8,227 bases of DNA from JBAXBF01 sp034429745 (GTDB lineage: Bacteria; Chloroflexota; Anaerolineae; Anaerolineales; DRKV01). Location: the NCBI GenBank assembly GCA_034429745.1, contig DAOUFY010000155.1:1-8227 (forward strand). Direction: 5' to 3'. Numbering within the stretch: position 1 is the stretch's first letter; every line of letters begins with the position of its first letter. A program made the translations under genes and the position numbers. The notes under the pieces were generated by a model, which worked only from the letters and a program-made list of their open reading frames with translations, was not told where the DNA came from and did not search any database. Positions 1 through 5,567 of the stretch are shown one piece after another.

Positions 1-117
1 ATTACAACCACTTTTGAAGAATACACTCATGCAGCGCAGCTGGGAATAGAAACTGTGTTGCTACGCGGTTTTTCTCTAGAGGAATTATCAGCAGCGATCA
101 ATAGGGCTGCAAAATAA
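1..117 (+). CDS. C-terminal end of a probable CheY-like receiver (response regulator) protein, partial
   Basis: Frame 1 is open from the window edge to a TAA at 115-117 and gives 38 residues; the start lies outside the window. The residues resemble the last part of a response-regulator receiver domain: ITTTFEEY would be the end of beta-4 with the conserved Thr/Ser and alpha-4, ETVLLRGF would be beta-5, and SLEELSAAINRAA would be alpha-5. In the family, beta-5 normally ends in a conserved Lys (LLK), which here would be Arg. The protein stops right after alpha-5, so if this is a receiver there is no output domain after it. The chemoreceptor gene starts 22 nt downstream on the same strand, so the two are probably co-transcribed, which fits a signalling role. 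The identification rests on a short tail and is uncertain. Confidence 0.5.
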   Translation: MTTTFEEYTHAAQLGIETVLLRGFSLEELSAAINRAAK

Positions 118-127
118 AAAAAAAGTA

Positions 128-135
128 GAGAGGTG
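128..135 (+). promoter_or_regulatory. Ribosome binding site of the chemoreceptor gene
   Basis: GAGAGGTG lies 4 nt before the ATG at 140. It supports that start, which also places the first membrane helix at the usual position near the N-terminus. Confidence 0.6.
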
Positions 136-139
136 TACA

Positions 140-2494
140 ATGAATTGGTTTAATAATATAAAAATGATCTATAAATTCTTGCTTAGTTTTTCAGTGATCA
201 TACTGATGTTGATCATTGTTGGCGCGGCAGGATATTGGGGATTAACCAATGTCCATCAATCGGTGAACAAGATCTATAGTGATGCGTTGCTTCCTGTTTC
301 CTCAGTAAAGACGGTTCAATCCTATATCTATCGCGTTCGTTTGGATGTATATATTTATATGCTGTTCCCGCAATGGCAGCAAAAAGCTGAAAATGACTTG
401 GAAGCTGATATCCGCGGGGTGGAAGAGAATATTCAAATTGTACGAACGAATGTTGCTCATAATGCAGCCGCATTGGAGCAATTGGATTCTTTCGATAAAG
501 CTTGGCAGGATTATAAGCAGGTTGTGTATGAGGTAATGGATTCGTGGCGCAAAGGAAACCAAGAAGAAGCTATCCAAAGCATTACAGGAGGAAAAGCGAA
601 CGATGCCCGTACAGTATTGTATGCCACAACTGACAAACTGATTGACGAAATGCAGGCGATGGCTGAACAAGAATGGAAAGCTGCAGAAAAGAGAGCTGCA
701 GAAGCCATTCGATTGATAGTCATCATTGCTGTAGCTGCATTGTTGCTGGCAATTGGAATTGCTTTACTGCTGACATACAGCATAAATACTCCTTTGAGCA
801 TTATGGCTGGTGGGTTAAATAAATTAAAGATGGGCGACCTCAATCGCGATATCCCTGAGGATGTGAAAAAAGCCATAGTGTCCCGCAAAGATGAAATAGG
901 ACTTGCTGGACAAGGACTAAAAGCGACTGAAGTGTACCTCACCGAAATGGCAGATATTGCGGCGCGCATTGCCGAAGGGGACCTGACAGTAACTATTTCA
1001 CCTCGCAGTGAAAAGGATGAGCTTGGTCATTCGTTTGTTCAAATGATAAAAGGCTTACGTGTTTCTGTTGAAGATGTTGCCAACAGTGTCCGAACCGTTA
1101 ACGAAGCTTCTCAGCAGTTAAGTTTGGTTTCGACTGAATCCGGTGAAGCAACAAATCAAATAGCAGCAACCTTCCAGCAAGTGGCGAAGGGTACTACCCA
1201 GCAAACAGACAGCATTACCCGCATGGCTTCAGCTATGGAAGAAGCGGGGCGCATTATTGCTACGGTAGCTCAAGGTGCTCAGGAACAATCTCAGATCATT
1301 CAGCAGGTTACTGAAGTGATGCAGCGTCTTTCCCAAACTGTGGAAAATATCCGTCAAGGAGCGCACAACCAGACGACCTCGATCGCAGAGACCCATCAAG
1401 CGCTGGAAGAGCTCTCCCAAGTGGTTGAAGAGATTCGGCAAGGCGCCCAAGCCCAAGCTAGTGGTTTGGAAGAAGCAGTGAAGGCCAGCCAAGGGCTAGC
1501 CCAAGCTTTGGAAAACATGATTCAAGCCTCAGAAAGCGTCAACCAGAAAGTTGAGCTCTCTTCCCAAACCGCGCAGGATGGTATGGTTACTGTAAAAGAT
1601 ACAGCACAAAATATGAGTGAGATGACCAAAGCCACTGAAGCCTTAACGGCCCGAGTAAATGAATTGGGGCAGTATTCTCAGCAAATAGGGGCAATCATTG
1701 ATACGATTGAAGATATTGCTAATCAGACCAATCTGCTGGCGCTGAATGCAGCCATAGAGGCAGCGCGGGCTGGTGAGCATGGGCGCGGTTTTGCTGTTGT
1801 AGCGGATGAGGTACGCAAGCTGGCAGAGAAATCTGCTCAAGCGACCGATGAGATTGATGAAATCATCAAGAAGGTGCAAACGGGGACTAGTGAAGCTGTA
1901 ACCGCCATGAAAGCGGCGGACGAAGAAGTATTAAAAGCAACCCAGGCAACAGAAAAGGCGTTAGCTGCTTTTGATGCCATTTCCGAGGCGACCTTAGCTT
2001 CTGCAAAGCAGGTGGAGGGTATAAGGCAAGCTTTGGCAAAGATGGAACAGGCGCGCCAATCGTTGGAAGAGGCAGTGCGTTCTGCCAGTCAGATCGCTGA
2101 ACGTAACGAATCGGCAGCTGAATTAATGGGTGAGCTCAATGCAAAAGCAGTAGAAAAGATGGTTAAAGTCAACGAGGTAGCACAAGCCAACCTGTCGTTG
2201 ACAGAAGAGATGAGTCAATTGAATAACACCATGGTGGAACGCATTGATCATGTCTATGCTGTTGCTGAAAAGACAGCCACTGCAGCTGAGGAGATGAATC
2301 AAAGTGTCAGCGAGGTCTCTCAAGTGATTGAGACGGTTGCCAGTGTAAGTGAGGAGAACAGCGCCGCAGTGGAAGAAGTGAGTGCTAGCGCAGAGGAATT
2401 GAGTGCGCAAGCTGAGGAAGTTGCGGCTTCGGCTACTTCGCTATCCGATATGGCGGTAATTCTGCAGCAATTGGTCAATCGTTTCAAGCTTTAG
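140..2494 (+). CDS. Methyl-accepting chemotaxis protein with 4HB-type sensor, HAMP and very long signalling hairpin
   Basis: This is a 784-residue inner-membrane chemoreceptor that would signal to CheA/CheW. Transmembrane helix 1 spans about residues 13-34. A helical extracytoplasmic sensor of the four-helix-bundle MCP type follows (about 35-188), then transmembrane helix 2 (192-213). A HAMP domain covers about 214-268 (P218, DEIG at 251-254), and a second HAMP-like stretch follows at about 269-316 (GDL, DELG at 293-296). The rest is coiled coil. The kinase-binding tip is canonical: QTNLLALNAAIEAARAGE with N536, E540, R543 and E546, then GRGFAVVADEVRKLA. Four consecutive 28-residue repeats occupy 345-456 and similar units occupy 702-784. 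With about 470 residues after the HAMP region, the hairpin is near the long end of known heptad classes. No C-terminal NWETF-like CheR tether is visible. The ligand is unknown. Confidence 0.95.
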   Translation: MNWFNNIKMIYKFLLSFSVIILMLIIVGAAGYWGLTNVHQSVNKIYSDALLPVSSVKTVQSYIYRVRLDVYIYMLFPQWQQKAENDLEADIRGVEENIQIVRTNVAHNAAALEQLDSFDKAWQDYKQVVYEVMDSWRKGNQEEAIQSITGGKANDARTVLYATTDKLIDEMQAMAEQEWKAAEKRAAEAIRLIVIIAVAALLLAIGIALLLTYSINTPLSIMAGGLNKLKMGDLNRDIPEDVKKAIVSRKDEIGLAGQGLKATEVYLTEMADIAARIAEGDLTVTISPRSEKDELGHSFVQMIKGLRVSVEDVANSVRTVNEASQQLSLVSTESGEATNQIAATFQQVAKGTTQQTDSITRMASAMEEAGRIIATVAQGAQEQSQIIQQVTEVMQRLSQTVENIRQGAHNQTTSIAETHQALEELSQVVEEIRQGAQAQASGLEEAVKASQGLAQALENMIQASESVNQKVELSSQTAQDGMVTVKDTAQNMSEMTKATEALTARVNELGQYSQQIGAIIDTIEDIANQTNLLALNAAIEAARAGEHGRGFAVVADEVRKLAEKSAQATDEIDEIIKKVQTGTSEAVTAMKAADEEVLKATQATEKALAAFDAISEATLASAKQVEGIRQALAKMEQARQSLEEAVRSASQIAERNESAAELMGELNAKAVEKMVKVNEVAQANLSLTEEMSQLNNTMVERIDHVYAVAEKTATAAEEMNQSVSEVSQVIETVASVSEENSAAVEEVSASAEELSAQAEEVAASATSLSDMAVILQQLVNRFKL

Positions 2495-2498
2495 GAAG

Positions 2499-2512
2499 GG
2501 AAAATATTTTCC
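2499..2512. repeat. 14-bp perfect palindrome just after the chemoreceptor stop
   Basis: GGAAAATATTTTCC is self-complementary over 14 bp and lies 4 nt after the TAG at 2492-2494. It has no T-tract after it. It could be a weak 3'-end hairpin or simply an AT-rich palindrome. Confidence 0.4.
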
Positions 2513-2530
2513 GATAGCCTCCCTGGTATG

Positions 2531-2590
2531 CTCCGTTCACATGATCGTTGAAGATGGTACAAAGGTGCTGATTGTGAACGGAGATTTTTT
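2531..2590 (+). terminator. Intrinsic terminator after the chemoreceptor gene, with an unusually long loop
   Basis: CTCCGTTCACA (2531-2541) pairs perfectly over 11 bp with TGTGAACGGAG (2573-2583). One A later a run of six T begins (2585-2590). The loop of 31 nt is long for an intrinsic terminator, but stem strength, T-run and position 37 nt after the stop codon all fit termination of the receiver/chemoreceptor transcript. Confidence 0.7.
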
Positions 2591-2628
2591 ATCCGCGCAG
2601 CCAACTCGTCTCTCAAGAGCTGAGGGAA

Positions 2629-2669
2629 AACTTCACCATAACTCAGGGGGAAGTTACTTATGGAGTTAT
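2629..2669. repeat. Interleaved, mutually exclusive inverted repeats upstream of tRNA-Arg promoter
   Basis: Three overlapping arm pairs can be seen: AACTTC (2629-2634) with GAAGTT (2650-2655); CCATAA (2636-2641) with TTATGG (2658-2663); ATAACTC (2638-2644) with GAGTTAT (2663-2669). They cannot all form together. The block ends 1 nt before the -35 box of the tRNA-Arg promoter, so a regulatory role is possible but unproven. Confidence 0.3.
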
Positions 2670-2670
2670 C

Positions 2671-2699
2671 TTGAAGGCATCAGAAGATTGTGGTAAAAT
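2671..2699 (+). promoter_or_regulatory. Sigma-70-type promoter of tRNA-Arg
   Basis: The -35 box TTGAAG (2671-2676) and -10 box TAAAAT (2694-2699) are separated by 17 bp. A TG at 2691-2692 adds an extended -10 element. Transcription should start near 2706, about 8 nt before the mature tRNA. Confidence 0.7.
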
Positions 2700-2713
2700 C
2701 GTATGAGCAGATT

Positions 2714-2786
2714 GCCCTCGTAGCTCAATGGACAGAGCAGCAGCCTTCTAAGCTGTTGGTTGTGGGTTCGACTCCCGCCGAGGGCG
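2714..2786 (+). tRNA. tRNA-Arg (anticodon TCT)
   Basis: A full cloverleaf of 73 nt can be folded. The acceptor stem pairs GCCCTCG (2714-2720) with CGAGGGC (2779-2785), and the discriminator base is G2786. The D stem is GCTC/GAGC (2723-2726, 2735-2738). The anticodon stem pairs GCAGC with GCTGT (one G-T pair) around the 7-nt loop CTTCTAA, so the anticodon at 2747-2749 is TCT, which reads AGA/AGG. The T arm is GTGGG-TTCGACT-CCCGC (2762-2778). CCA is not encoded. It has its own promoter just upstream and no T-rich terminator directly after it. Confidence 0.97.
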
Positions 2787-2815
2787 CTGGAATGCAATGA
2801 GTCTTGTAAGATGCT

Positions 2816-2861
2816 GTAGAGTGGGTTTGTGGATTGATATCCAAAGTAAAATAAACTCTAC
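2816..2861. repeat. Inverted repeat in the spacer between the two tRNA genes
   Basis: GTAGAGT (2816-2822) pairs with ACTCTAC (2855-2861), enclosing a smaller hairpin GGAT-TGAT-ATCC (2831-2842). There is no T-run on the plus strand. It may mark the 3' end of the tRNA-Arg precursor, but the evidence is only the pairing. Confidence 0.3.
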
Positions 2862-2877
2862 TCATTCTTGAAAAAAA

Positions 2878-2886
2878 TGCTATAAT
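2878..2886 (+). promoter_or_regulatory. Extended -10 promoter of tRNA-Gly
   Basis: TGCTATAAT contains a perfect -10 hexamer (2881-2886) and the upstream TG of an extended -10 element. No -35 box lies at the normal distance; a TTGAAA at 2868-2873 is only 7 bp away. The predicted start, near 2893, is 20 nt before the tRNA. Confidence 0.65.
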
Positions 2887-2892
2887 AATCGA

Positions 2893-2906
2893 GCTGCATG
2901 TGCAGC
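2893..2906 (+). promoter_or_regulatory. Hairpin at the predicted 5' end of the tRNA-Gly precursor
   Basis: GCTGCATGTGCAGC has 6-bp perfect arms around TG, or a 5-bp stem with an ATGT tetraloop in RNA. It begins at the base where transcription is expected to start and ends 6 nt before the mature tRNA. It could be a leader hairpin near the RNase P site, or a binding site over the start point. Confidence 0.4.
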
Positions 2907-2912
2907 AATAAT

Positions 2913-2984
2913 GCGGGCGTCGCCAAGTGGTAAGGCATCAGCCTTCCAAGCTGACATTCGTGGGTTCGAATCCCATCGCCCGCT
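2913..2984 (+). tRNA. tRNA-Gly (anticodon TCC)
   Basis: A 72-nt cloverleaf. The acceptor stem pairs GCGGGCG (2913-2919) with CGCCCGC (2977-2983), and the discriminator base is T2984. The D stem is GCC/GGC (2922-2924, 2934-2936). The anticodon stem TCAGC/GCTGA encloses the loop CTTCCAA, so the anticodon at 2945-2947 is TCC, which reads GGA/GGG. The T loop is TTCGAAT. CCA is not encoded. It has its own extended -10 promoter and is followed directly by a T-rich tract. Confidence 0.97.
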
Positions 2985-2997
2985 TTTCTTTTTTTCT
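2984..2997 (+). terminator. T-rich tract after tRNA-Gly, likely transcription end
   Basis: TTTTCTTTTTTTCT begins at the discriminator base of the tRNA. The GC-rich tRNA acceptor and T arms could act as the stem for release, an arrangement seen at other tRNA genes. No separate hairpin precedes it. Confidence 0.4.
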
Positions 2998-3009
2998 GAG
3001 GAACTGATC

Positions 3010-3043
3010 CTGTTCCCGTTTTTCCTGATTGTCAGGATAACAG
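3010..3043. repeat. Two-tier inverted repeat between tRNA-Gly and the alkD-like gene
   Basis: TCCTGA (3023-3028) pairs with TCAGGA (3032-3037) around TTG. Outside it, CTGTT (3010-3014) can pair with AACAG (3039-3043). An alternative pairing, ATCCTG (3007-3012) with CAGGAT (3033-3038), competes. There is no T-run at the exit on either strand, so it is not a convincing terminator for the convergent gene. The remaining sequence up to 3107 shows nothing recognisable. Confidence 0.35.
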
Positions 3044-3107
3044 TGAATTTCCGCTAAACTCAAGACTGCCATCCTGGTGAGCAAGCGAATAATATAATCA
3101 AGTTCAC

Positions 3108-3818
3108 CTATTTTTTCATCGCTGCGGCGCGCAGTTCTGCGGGCATTTTCTCGATAGCATATCGCAATGCAGTTCTCGGCATGTGCTGTTTGTGCTGTAT
3201 GACGTAAGCAAACACATCGGTTTGATGCGCTTCGCTAGCTGCTTTTAACATCCAGCCATATCCTTTTTGGACAAGGTCATCGCGGTCGAGCAGCAAGCGA
3301 TTGGCAATTTCGAACACCTCTCCTAGAAATTTCCCGCGCCGGGCGGGTATAATCAGCGAGACAGCTGCGGCGCGCCTGACCCAGCGATTGTCGCTCCCTG
3401 TCCAGTCAATAAGGTGGGGCAACAAGTGCGGGTACATTTCAATTAAGGTGCCTACTGTATGATTGCACAAGCTATCACATGAAGCCCAATTGTTCACATA
3501 GAGATTCACCCAACGCTCAAAAATGTCAAAATCTTGGCTTTCATAGTCTTTTCTTAATTCGTATGCCCAATGGCAGGCAATAAAGGTTTCTTCAAGGTAA
3601 GCGGAACGCCAGAGTTCTTCGCAATGTTGAAAAATGATGGGTTTAGGCAGATGCTTTATTTCTTTCCAGGTTTGTTTGGCTAATTGGTTGACAGCCGCGG
3701 TTTTTACTCCATAGAGTTTAATTTCTTCTTTGAAAAACCTCTTGCCGCTTTCTCGTGTCTTTTCGTCTATACTATTGGATAATGCTTGACGGATTTCTTG
3801 TATTAACATTTCGTTCAT
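3108..3818 (-). CDS. DNA alkylation repair protein, AlkD family
   Basis: This 236-residue all-helical protein matches the AlkD/HEAT-like DNA glycosylase family, whose members remove cationic alkylated purines such as 3- and 7-methyl bases without flipping the base. The length is typical. Family residues seen: W111 and D115 in NNWASCDSLCNHTVG, corresponding to the catalytic Trp/Asp pair of Bacillus cereus AlkD; R148/R149 in DNRWVRRAAAVSL, the DNA-contacting Arg region; and W189 in VQKGYGWMLKAASE. All appear intact, so an active enzyme is likely. The start ATG (3816-3818) is preceded by AGGAT at suitable distance; an in-frame ATG three codons in is an alternative. The gene stands alone, convergent with the tRNA genes and divergent from the sugar operon. 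I see no clear promoter or terminator for it. It is cytoplasmic. The substrate range is inferred from family knowledge only. Confidence 0.9.
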   Translation of the reverse strand: MNEMLIQEIRQALSNSIDEKTRESGKRFFKEEIKLYGVKTAAVNQLAKQTWKEIKHLPKPIIFQHCEELWRSAYLEETFIACHWAYELRKDYESQDFDIFERWVNLYVNNWASCDSLCNHTVGTLIEMYPHLLPHLIDWTGSDNRWVRRAAAVSLIIPARRGKFLGEVFEIANRLLLDRDDLVQKGYGWMLKAASEAHQTDVFAYVIQHKQHMPRTALRYAIEKMPAELRAAAMKK

Positions 3819-3967
3819 TAGGGTTATCCTTTTTTGATCATATTGCTCTGGATCGTGTGTTCTATAAGCTTTATAGGTATTTGCATGATTATGGGGTTTA
3901 TTGTAGCTTGGTTGAGTATGATCTGCAAGAGTTTATCCGCGGTTTTATGCTCCCACACCATGATAAA

Positions 3968-4053
3968 TTGGCGACTTATAGGTTATAATAACTCCATATT
4001 ATAAAATTTAATAATACATTGATATATGCTTGGCTCAGTTCGGTTTATAATAA
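3968..4053 (+). promoter_or_regulatory. Repeated box TTGGC-N11-TATAATAA, two copies 62 bp apart; candidate sugar-operon promoter/operator
   Basis: Copy 1 is TTGGC at 3968-3972 with TATAATAA at 3984-3991. Copy 2 is TTGGC at 4030-4034 with TATAATAA at 4046-4053. Both have 11 nt between the parts, and 16 of 24 positions match. TATAAT is a perfect -10 hexamer, but TTGGC is too close to be its -35 box. The copies are about six helical turns apart, so they may be tandem promoters or regulator sites. Confidence 0.35.
3997..4016. repeat. AT-rich near-palindrome
   Basis: TATTAT-N-AAATTT-N-ATAATA reads as its own reverse complement except at two symmetric positions (4003 and 4010). It lies between the two TATAATAA boxes ahead of the sugar importer operon and could be an operator, though AT-rich DNA produces such patterns by chance. 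Confidence 0.3.
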
Positions 4054-4066
4054 TAACAATAATAAC
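4049..4066 (+). repeat. 9-bp perfect tandem repeat
   Basis: AATAATAAC occurs twice without a gap. The first copy overlaps the second TATAATAA box upstream of the sugar-binding protein gene. Confidence 0.5.
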
Positions 4067-4116
4067 CAAGTTGAGCTATGCGTTTCAAGAATAAAACACT
4101 CATTAGTACAGTTTTG

Positions 4117-4122
4117 AAGGAG
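4117..4122 (+). promoter_or_regulatory. Ribosome binding site of the sugar-binding protein gene
   Basis: AAGGAG lies 5 nt before the ATG at 4128 and fixes the start, which gives a normal-length lipoprotein signal peptide. Confidence 0.7.
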
Positions 4123-4127
4123 AGAGT

Positions 4128-5567
4128 ATGCTGAGTAAAAAATTTTCATTTCTTGTTTTTTTGTTTGTAATGACAGCCTTGTTGGCTGCTTGTACTGCCC
4201 CTGCATCACCTGCACCAAGTTCACCTCCAACTGAAGTGTCTCAGCCGGCAGCTGAGTCAACCAAAGAGCAGGCAGCTCCTACCCAAGCTCCTCAGCCTGC
4301 AGAACCGACCGAAAAACCGGCTGCAGCGCAAGCGGAAGAAATCACCCTCAAAGTATGGGATATCTTCGTCCGCTCAGAGGAAAATGCCATCATGCAAAAA
4401 TTGGTTGATGATTTCCAAGCAAAGCATCCCAATGTCAAGGTGGTGCGAGAGGCTAAAAATCTGGATGATCTTAAGGTGTCAACTTCCTTGGCACTCAGCG
4501 GCGATGATGGCCCGGATATCGTTATGGTTAATCAGGGTGAGTCGGACATGGGCGCGCTAGTCAAGGCTGGCTTGCTGCTTCCTTTAGATGATTATGCCAA
4601 GCAGTATGGCTGGCTTGACAAATACCCGGCAGCTCTTGCACGCCTCAACCGCTGGAAACCAGATGGCAGCCAAATGGGCGAGGGTAATCTTTACGGCATT
4701 TCAATTCAAGGCGAATTAGTGGGCGTTTTCTACCGCAAAGATATTTTTGAGAAAGAGGGATTAAGCATTCCGAAAACGTTTGATGAATTTGAAGCAATTC
4801 TTGCCAAACTTAAGGAAAAAGGTGAGACACCAATTGTCTTTGGCAATTTAGACCAATGGCCCGCCATTCATATTTACAGCGAATTGCAAAATGTCTATCA
4901 AGCTTCGCGCGAATGGTATGATGAATTTATGTACACCAGCGGTAAAGTGGACTTCGACACTCCCGAAAACTTGCAGGCTGCCCAAAAATTGGTGGAATGG
5001 GCAGATAAAGGCTACTTCTTAGAGAATTTTGCCGGCGTCGGTTATGATGATTCATGGCAGTTGTTCTCAAATGGTACGGGCGTGATGGTGCTCAGCGGCA
5101 GTTGGCTGGGAACGGAATTGCTCGGTGGACCTAATGCCGATAAAATGGGGCTCTTCTTGCTGCCACCGCTTAAAGAGGGCGGTTTTAAGCTTACAGTTGG
5201 TGGCCAAGGTATTGCCTTTGCTATCAATGCCAAAACACCGTATAAAGATTTGGCAGCTGAATATATTAATTACCTCTTTAGCGAAGAGACAGCAAAATCA
5301 TTGCTGCAGCAAGGGAGTTTGCCGGTATATCCTTTAGATACGTCTTTCCTGCAGGAGGGATTGACCAAAGACATCGTAGATGCCTGGAAGCAATTGAATG
5401 AAACTAATGCGATTGGTTACTACATGGATTGGGTAACCCCGACGATGTACGACACCATTACATCTTCCTTGCAAAGCTTGCTGGGCAAGCAAATTACACC
5501 GCAGGAATTCATTGCTAAAGTAAACGATGACTATACAGCCTTCCTTAAGGAAAAGGGCGTTCGGTAA
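4128..5567 (+). CDS. Carbohydrate ABC transporter substrate-binding lipoprotein
   Basis: This 479-residue extracytoplasmic solute-binding protein of the sugar-binding family 1 type captures a carbohydrate and passes it to the MalF/MalG-type permeases encoded next. A lipoprotein signal covers residues 1-21: KK near the N-terminus, a hydrophobic core, and lipobox LAAC with acylated C22. Residues 23-71 form a low-complexity Pro/Ala/Ser/Thr/Glu linker that would hold the binding domain off the membrane. The two-lobed domain starts near ITLKVWDIF (72-80), with motifs such as GDDGPDIVMVNQGE and the C-terminal FIAKVNDDYTAFLKEKG typical of the family's end. AAGGAG at 4117-4122 supports the ATG. The C-terminus overlaps the next gene by 41 nt in another frame. 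The sugar cannot be named from sequence alone; no glycoside hydrolase or regulator is nearby to hint at it. Confidence 0.93.
   Translation: MLSKKFSFLVFLFVMTALLAACTAPASPAPSSPPTEVSQPAAESTKEQAAPTQAPQPAEPTEKPAAAQAEEITLKVWDIFVRSEENAIMQKLVDDFQAKHPNVKVVREAKNLDDLKVSTSLALSGDDGPDIVMVNQGESDMGALVKAGLLLPLDDYAKQYGWLDKYPAALARLNRWKPDGSQMGEGNLYGISIQGELVGVFYRKDIFEKEGLSIPKTFDEFEAILAKLKEKGETPIVFGNLDQWPAIHIYSELQNVYQASREWYDEFMYTSGKVDFDTPENLQAAQKLVEWADKGYFLENFAGVGYDDSWQLFSNGTGVMVLSGSWLGTELLGGPNADKMGLFLLPPLKEGGFKLTVGGQGIAFAINAKTPYKDLAAEYINYLFSEETAKSLLQQGSLPVYPLDTSFLQEGLTKDIVDAWKQLNETNAIGYYMDWVTPTMYDTITSSLQSLLGKQITPQEFIAKVNDDYTAFLKEKGVR

Larger units (their letters stand above)
3819..4127. other. 309-nt AT-rich divergent intergenic region
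   Basis: This separates the minus-strand alkD-like gene from the plus-strand sugar importer operon and should hold both promoters. It contains an inverted repeat CTATAA-GCT-TTATAG (3862-3876), two TATAATAA boxes (3984-3991 and 4046-4053), an AT-rich near-palindrome (3997-4016), a 9-bp tandem repeat (4049-4066) and small inverted arms CTTGG/CCAAG (4029-4033, 4066-4070). I find no convincing complete -35/-10 pair with normal spacing. A plus-strand open frame running from within the alkD-like gene to a stop at 3986-3988 is not supported as a gene. Confidence 0.5.

Noticed and set aside
511..969. Long minus-strand open frame within the chemoreceptor gene
   Set aside because: It lies wholly opposite a well-supported coding sequence, has no ribosome site, and its residues are those expected from antisense reading of a helical, Ala/Glu-rich gene. 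The same holds for the other antisense frames in this gene.
1172..1507. Nucleotide tandem repeat or CRISPR-like array suggested by the regular 84-nt periodicity
   Set aside because: The periodicity is at the protein level (28-residue coiled-coil units). The DNA of the units is divergent and lies inside a coding frame.
2714..2984. tRNA genes as an integration site with attachment repeats
   Set aside because: No repeated 3' tRNA segment, integrase or phage gene is found in the window; the similarity between the two tRNAs is ordinary.
3023..3037. Hairpin TCCTGA-TTG-TCAGGA as terminator for the alkD-like gene
   Set aside because: Read on the minus strand it is followed by A residues rather than a T-run, so it does not fit an intrinsic terminator.
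2659..3998. An 11-bp sequence ATAACTCCATA at 3988-3998 that recurs inverted at 2659-2669
   Set aside because: In a window of about 8 kb searched on both strands, shared 11-mers are expected by chance several times.
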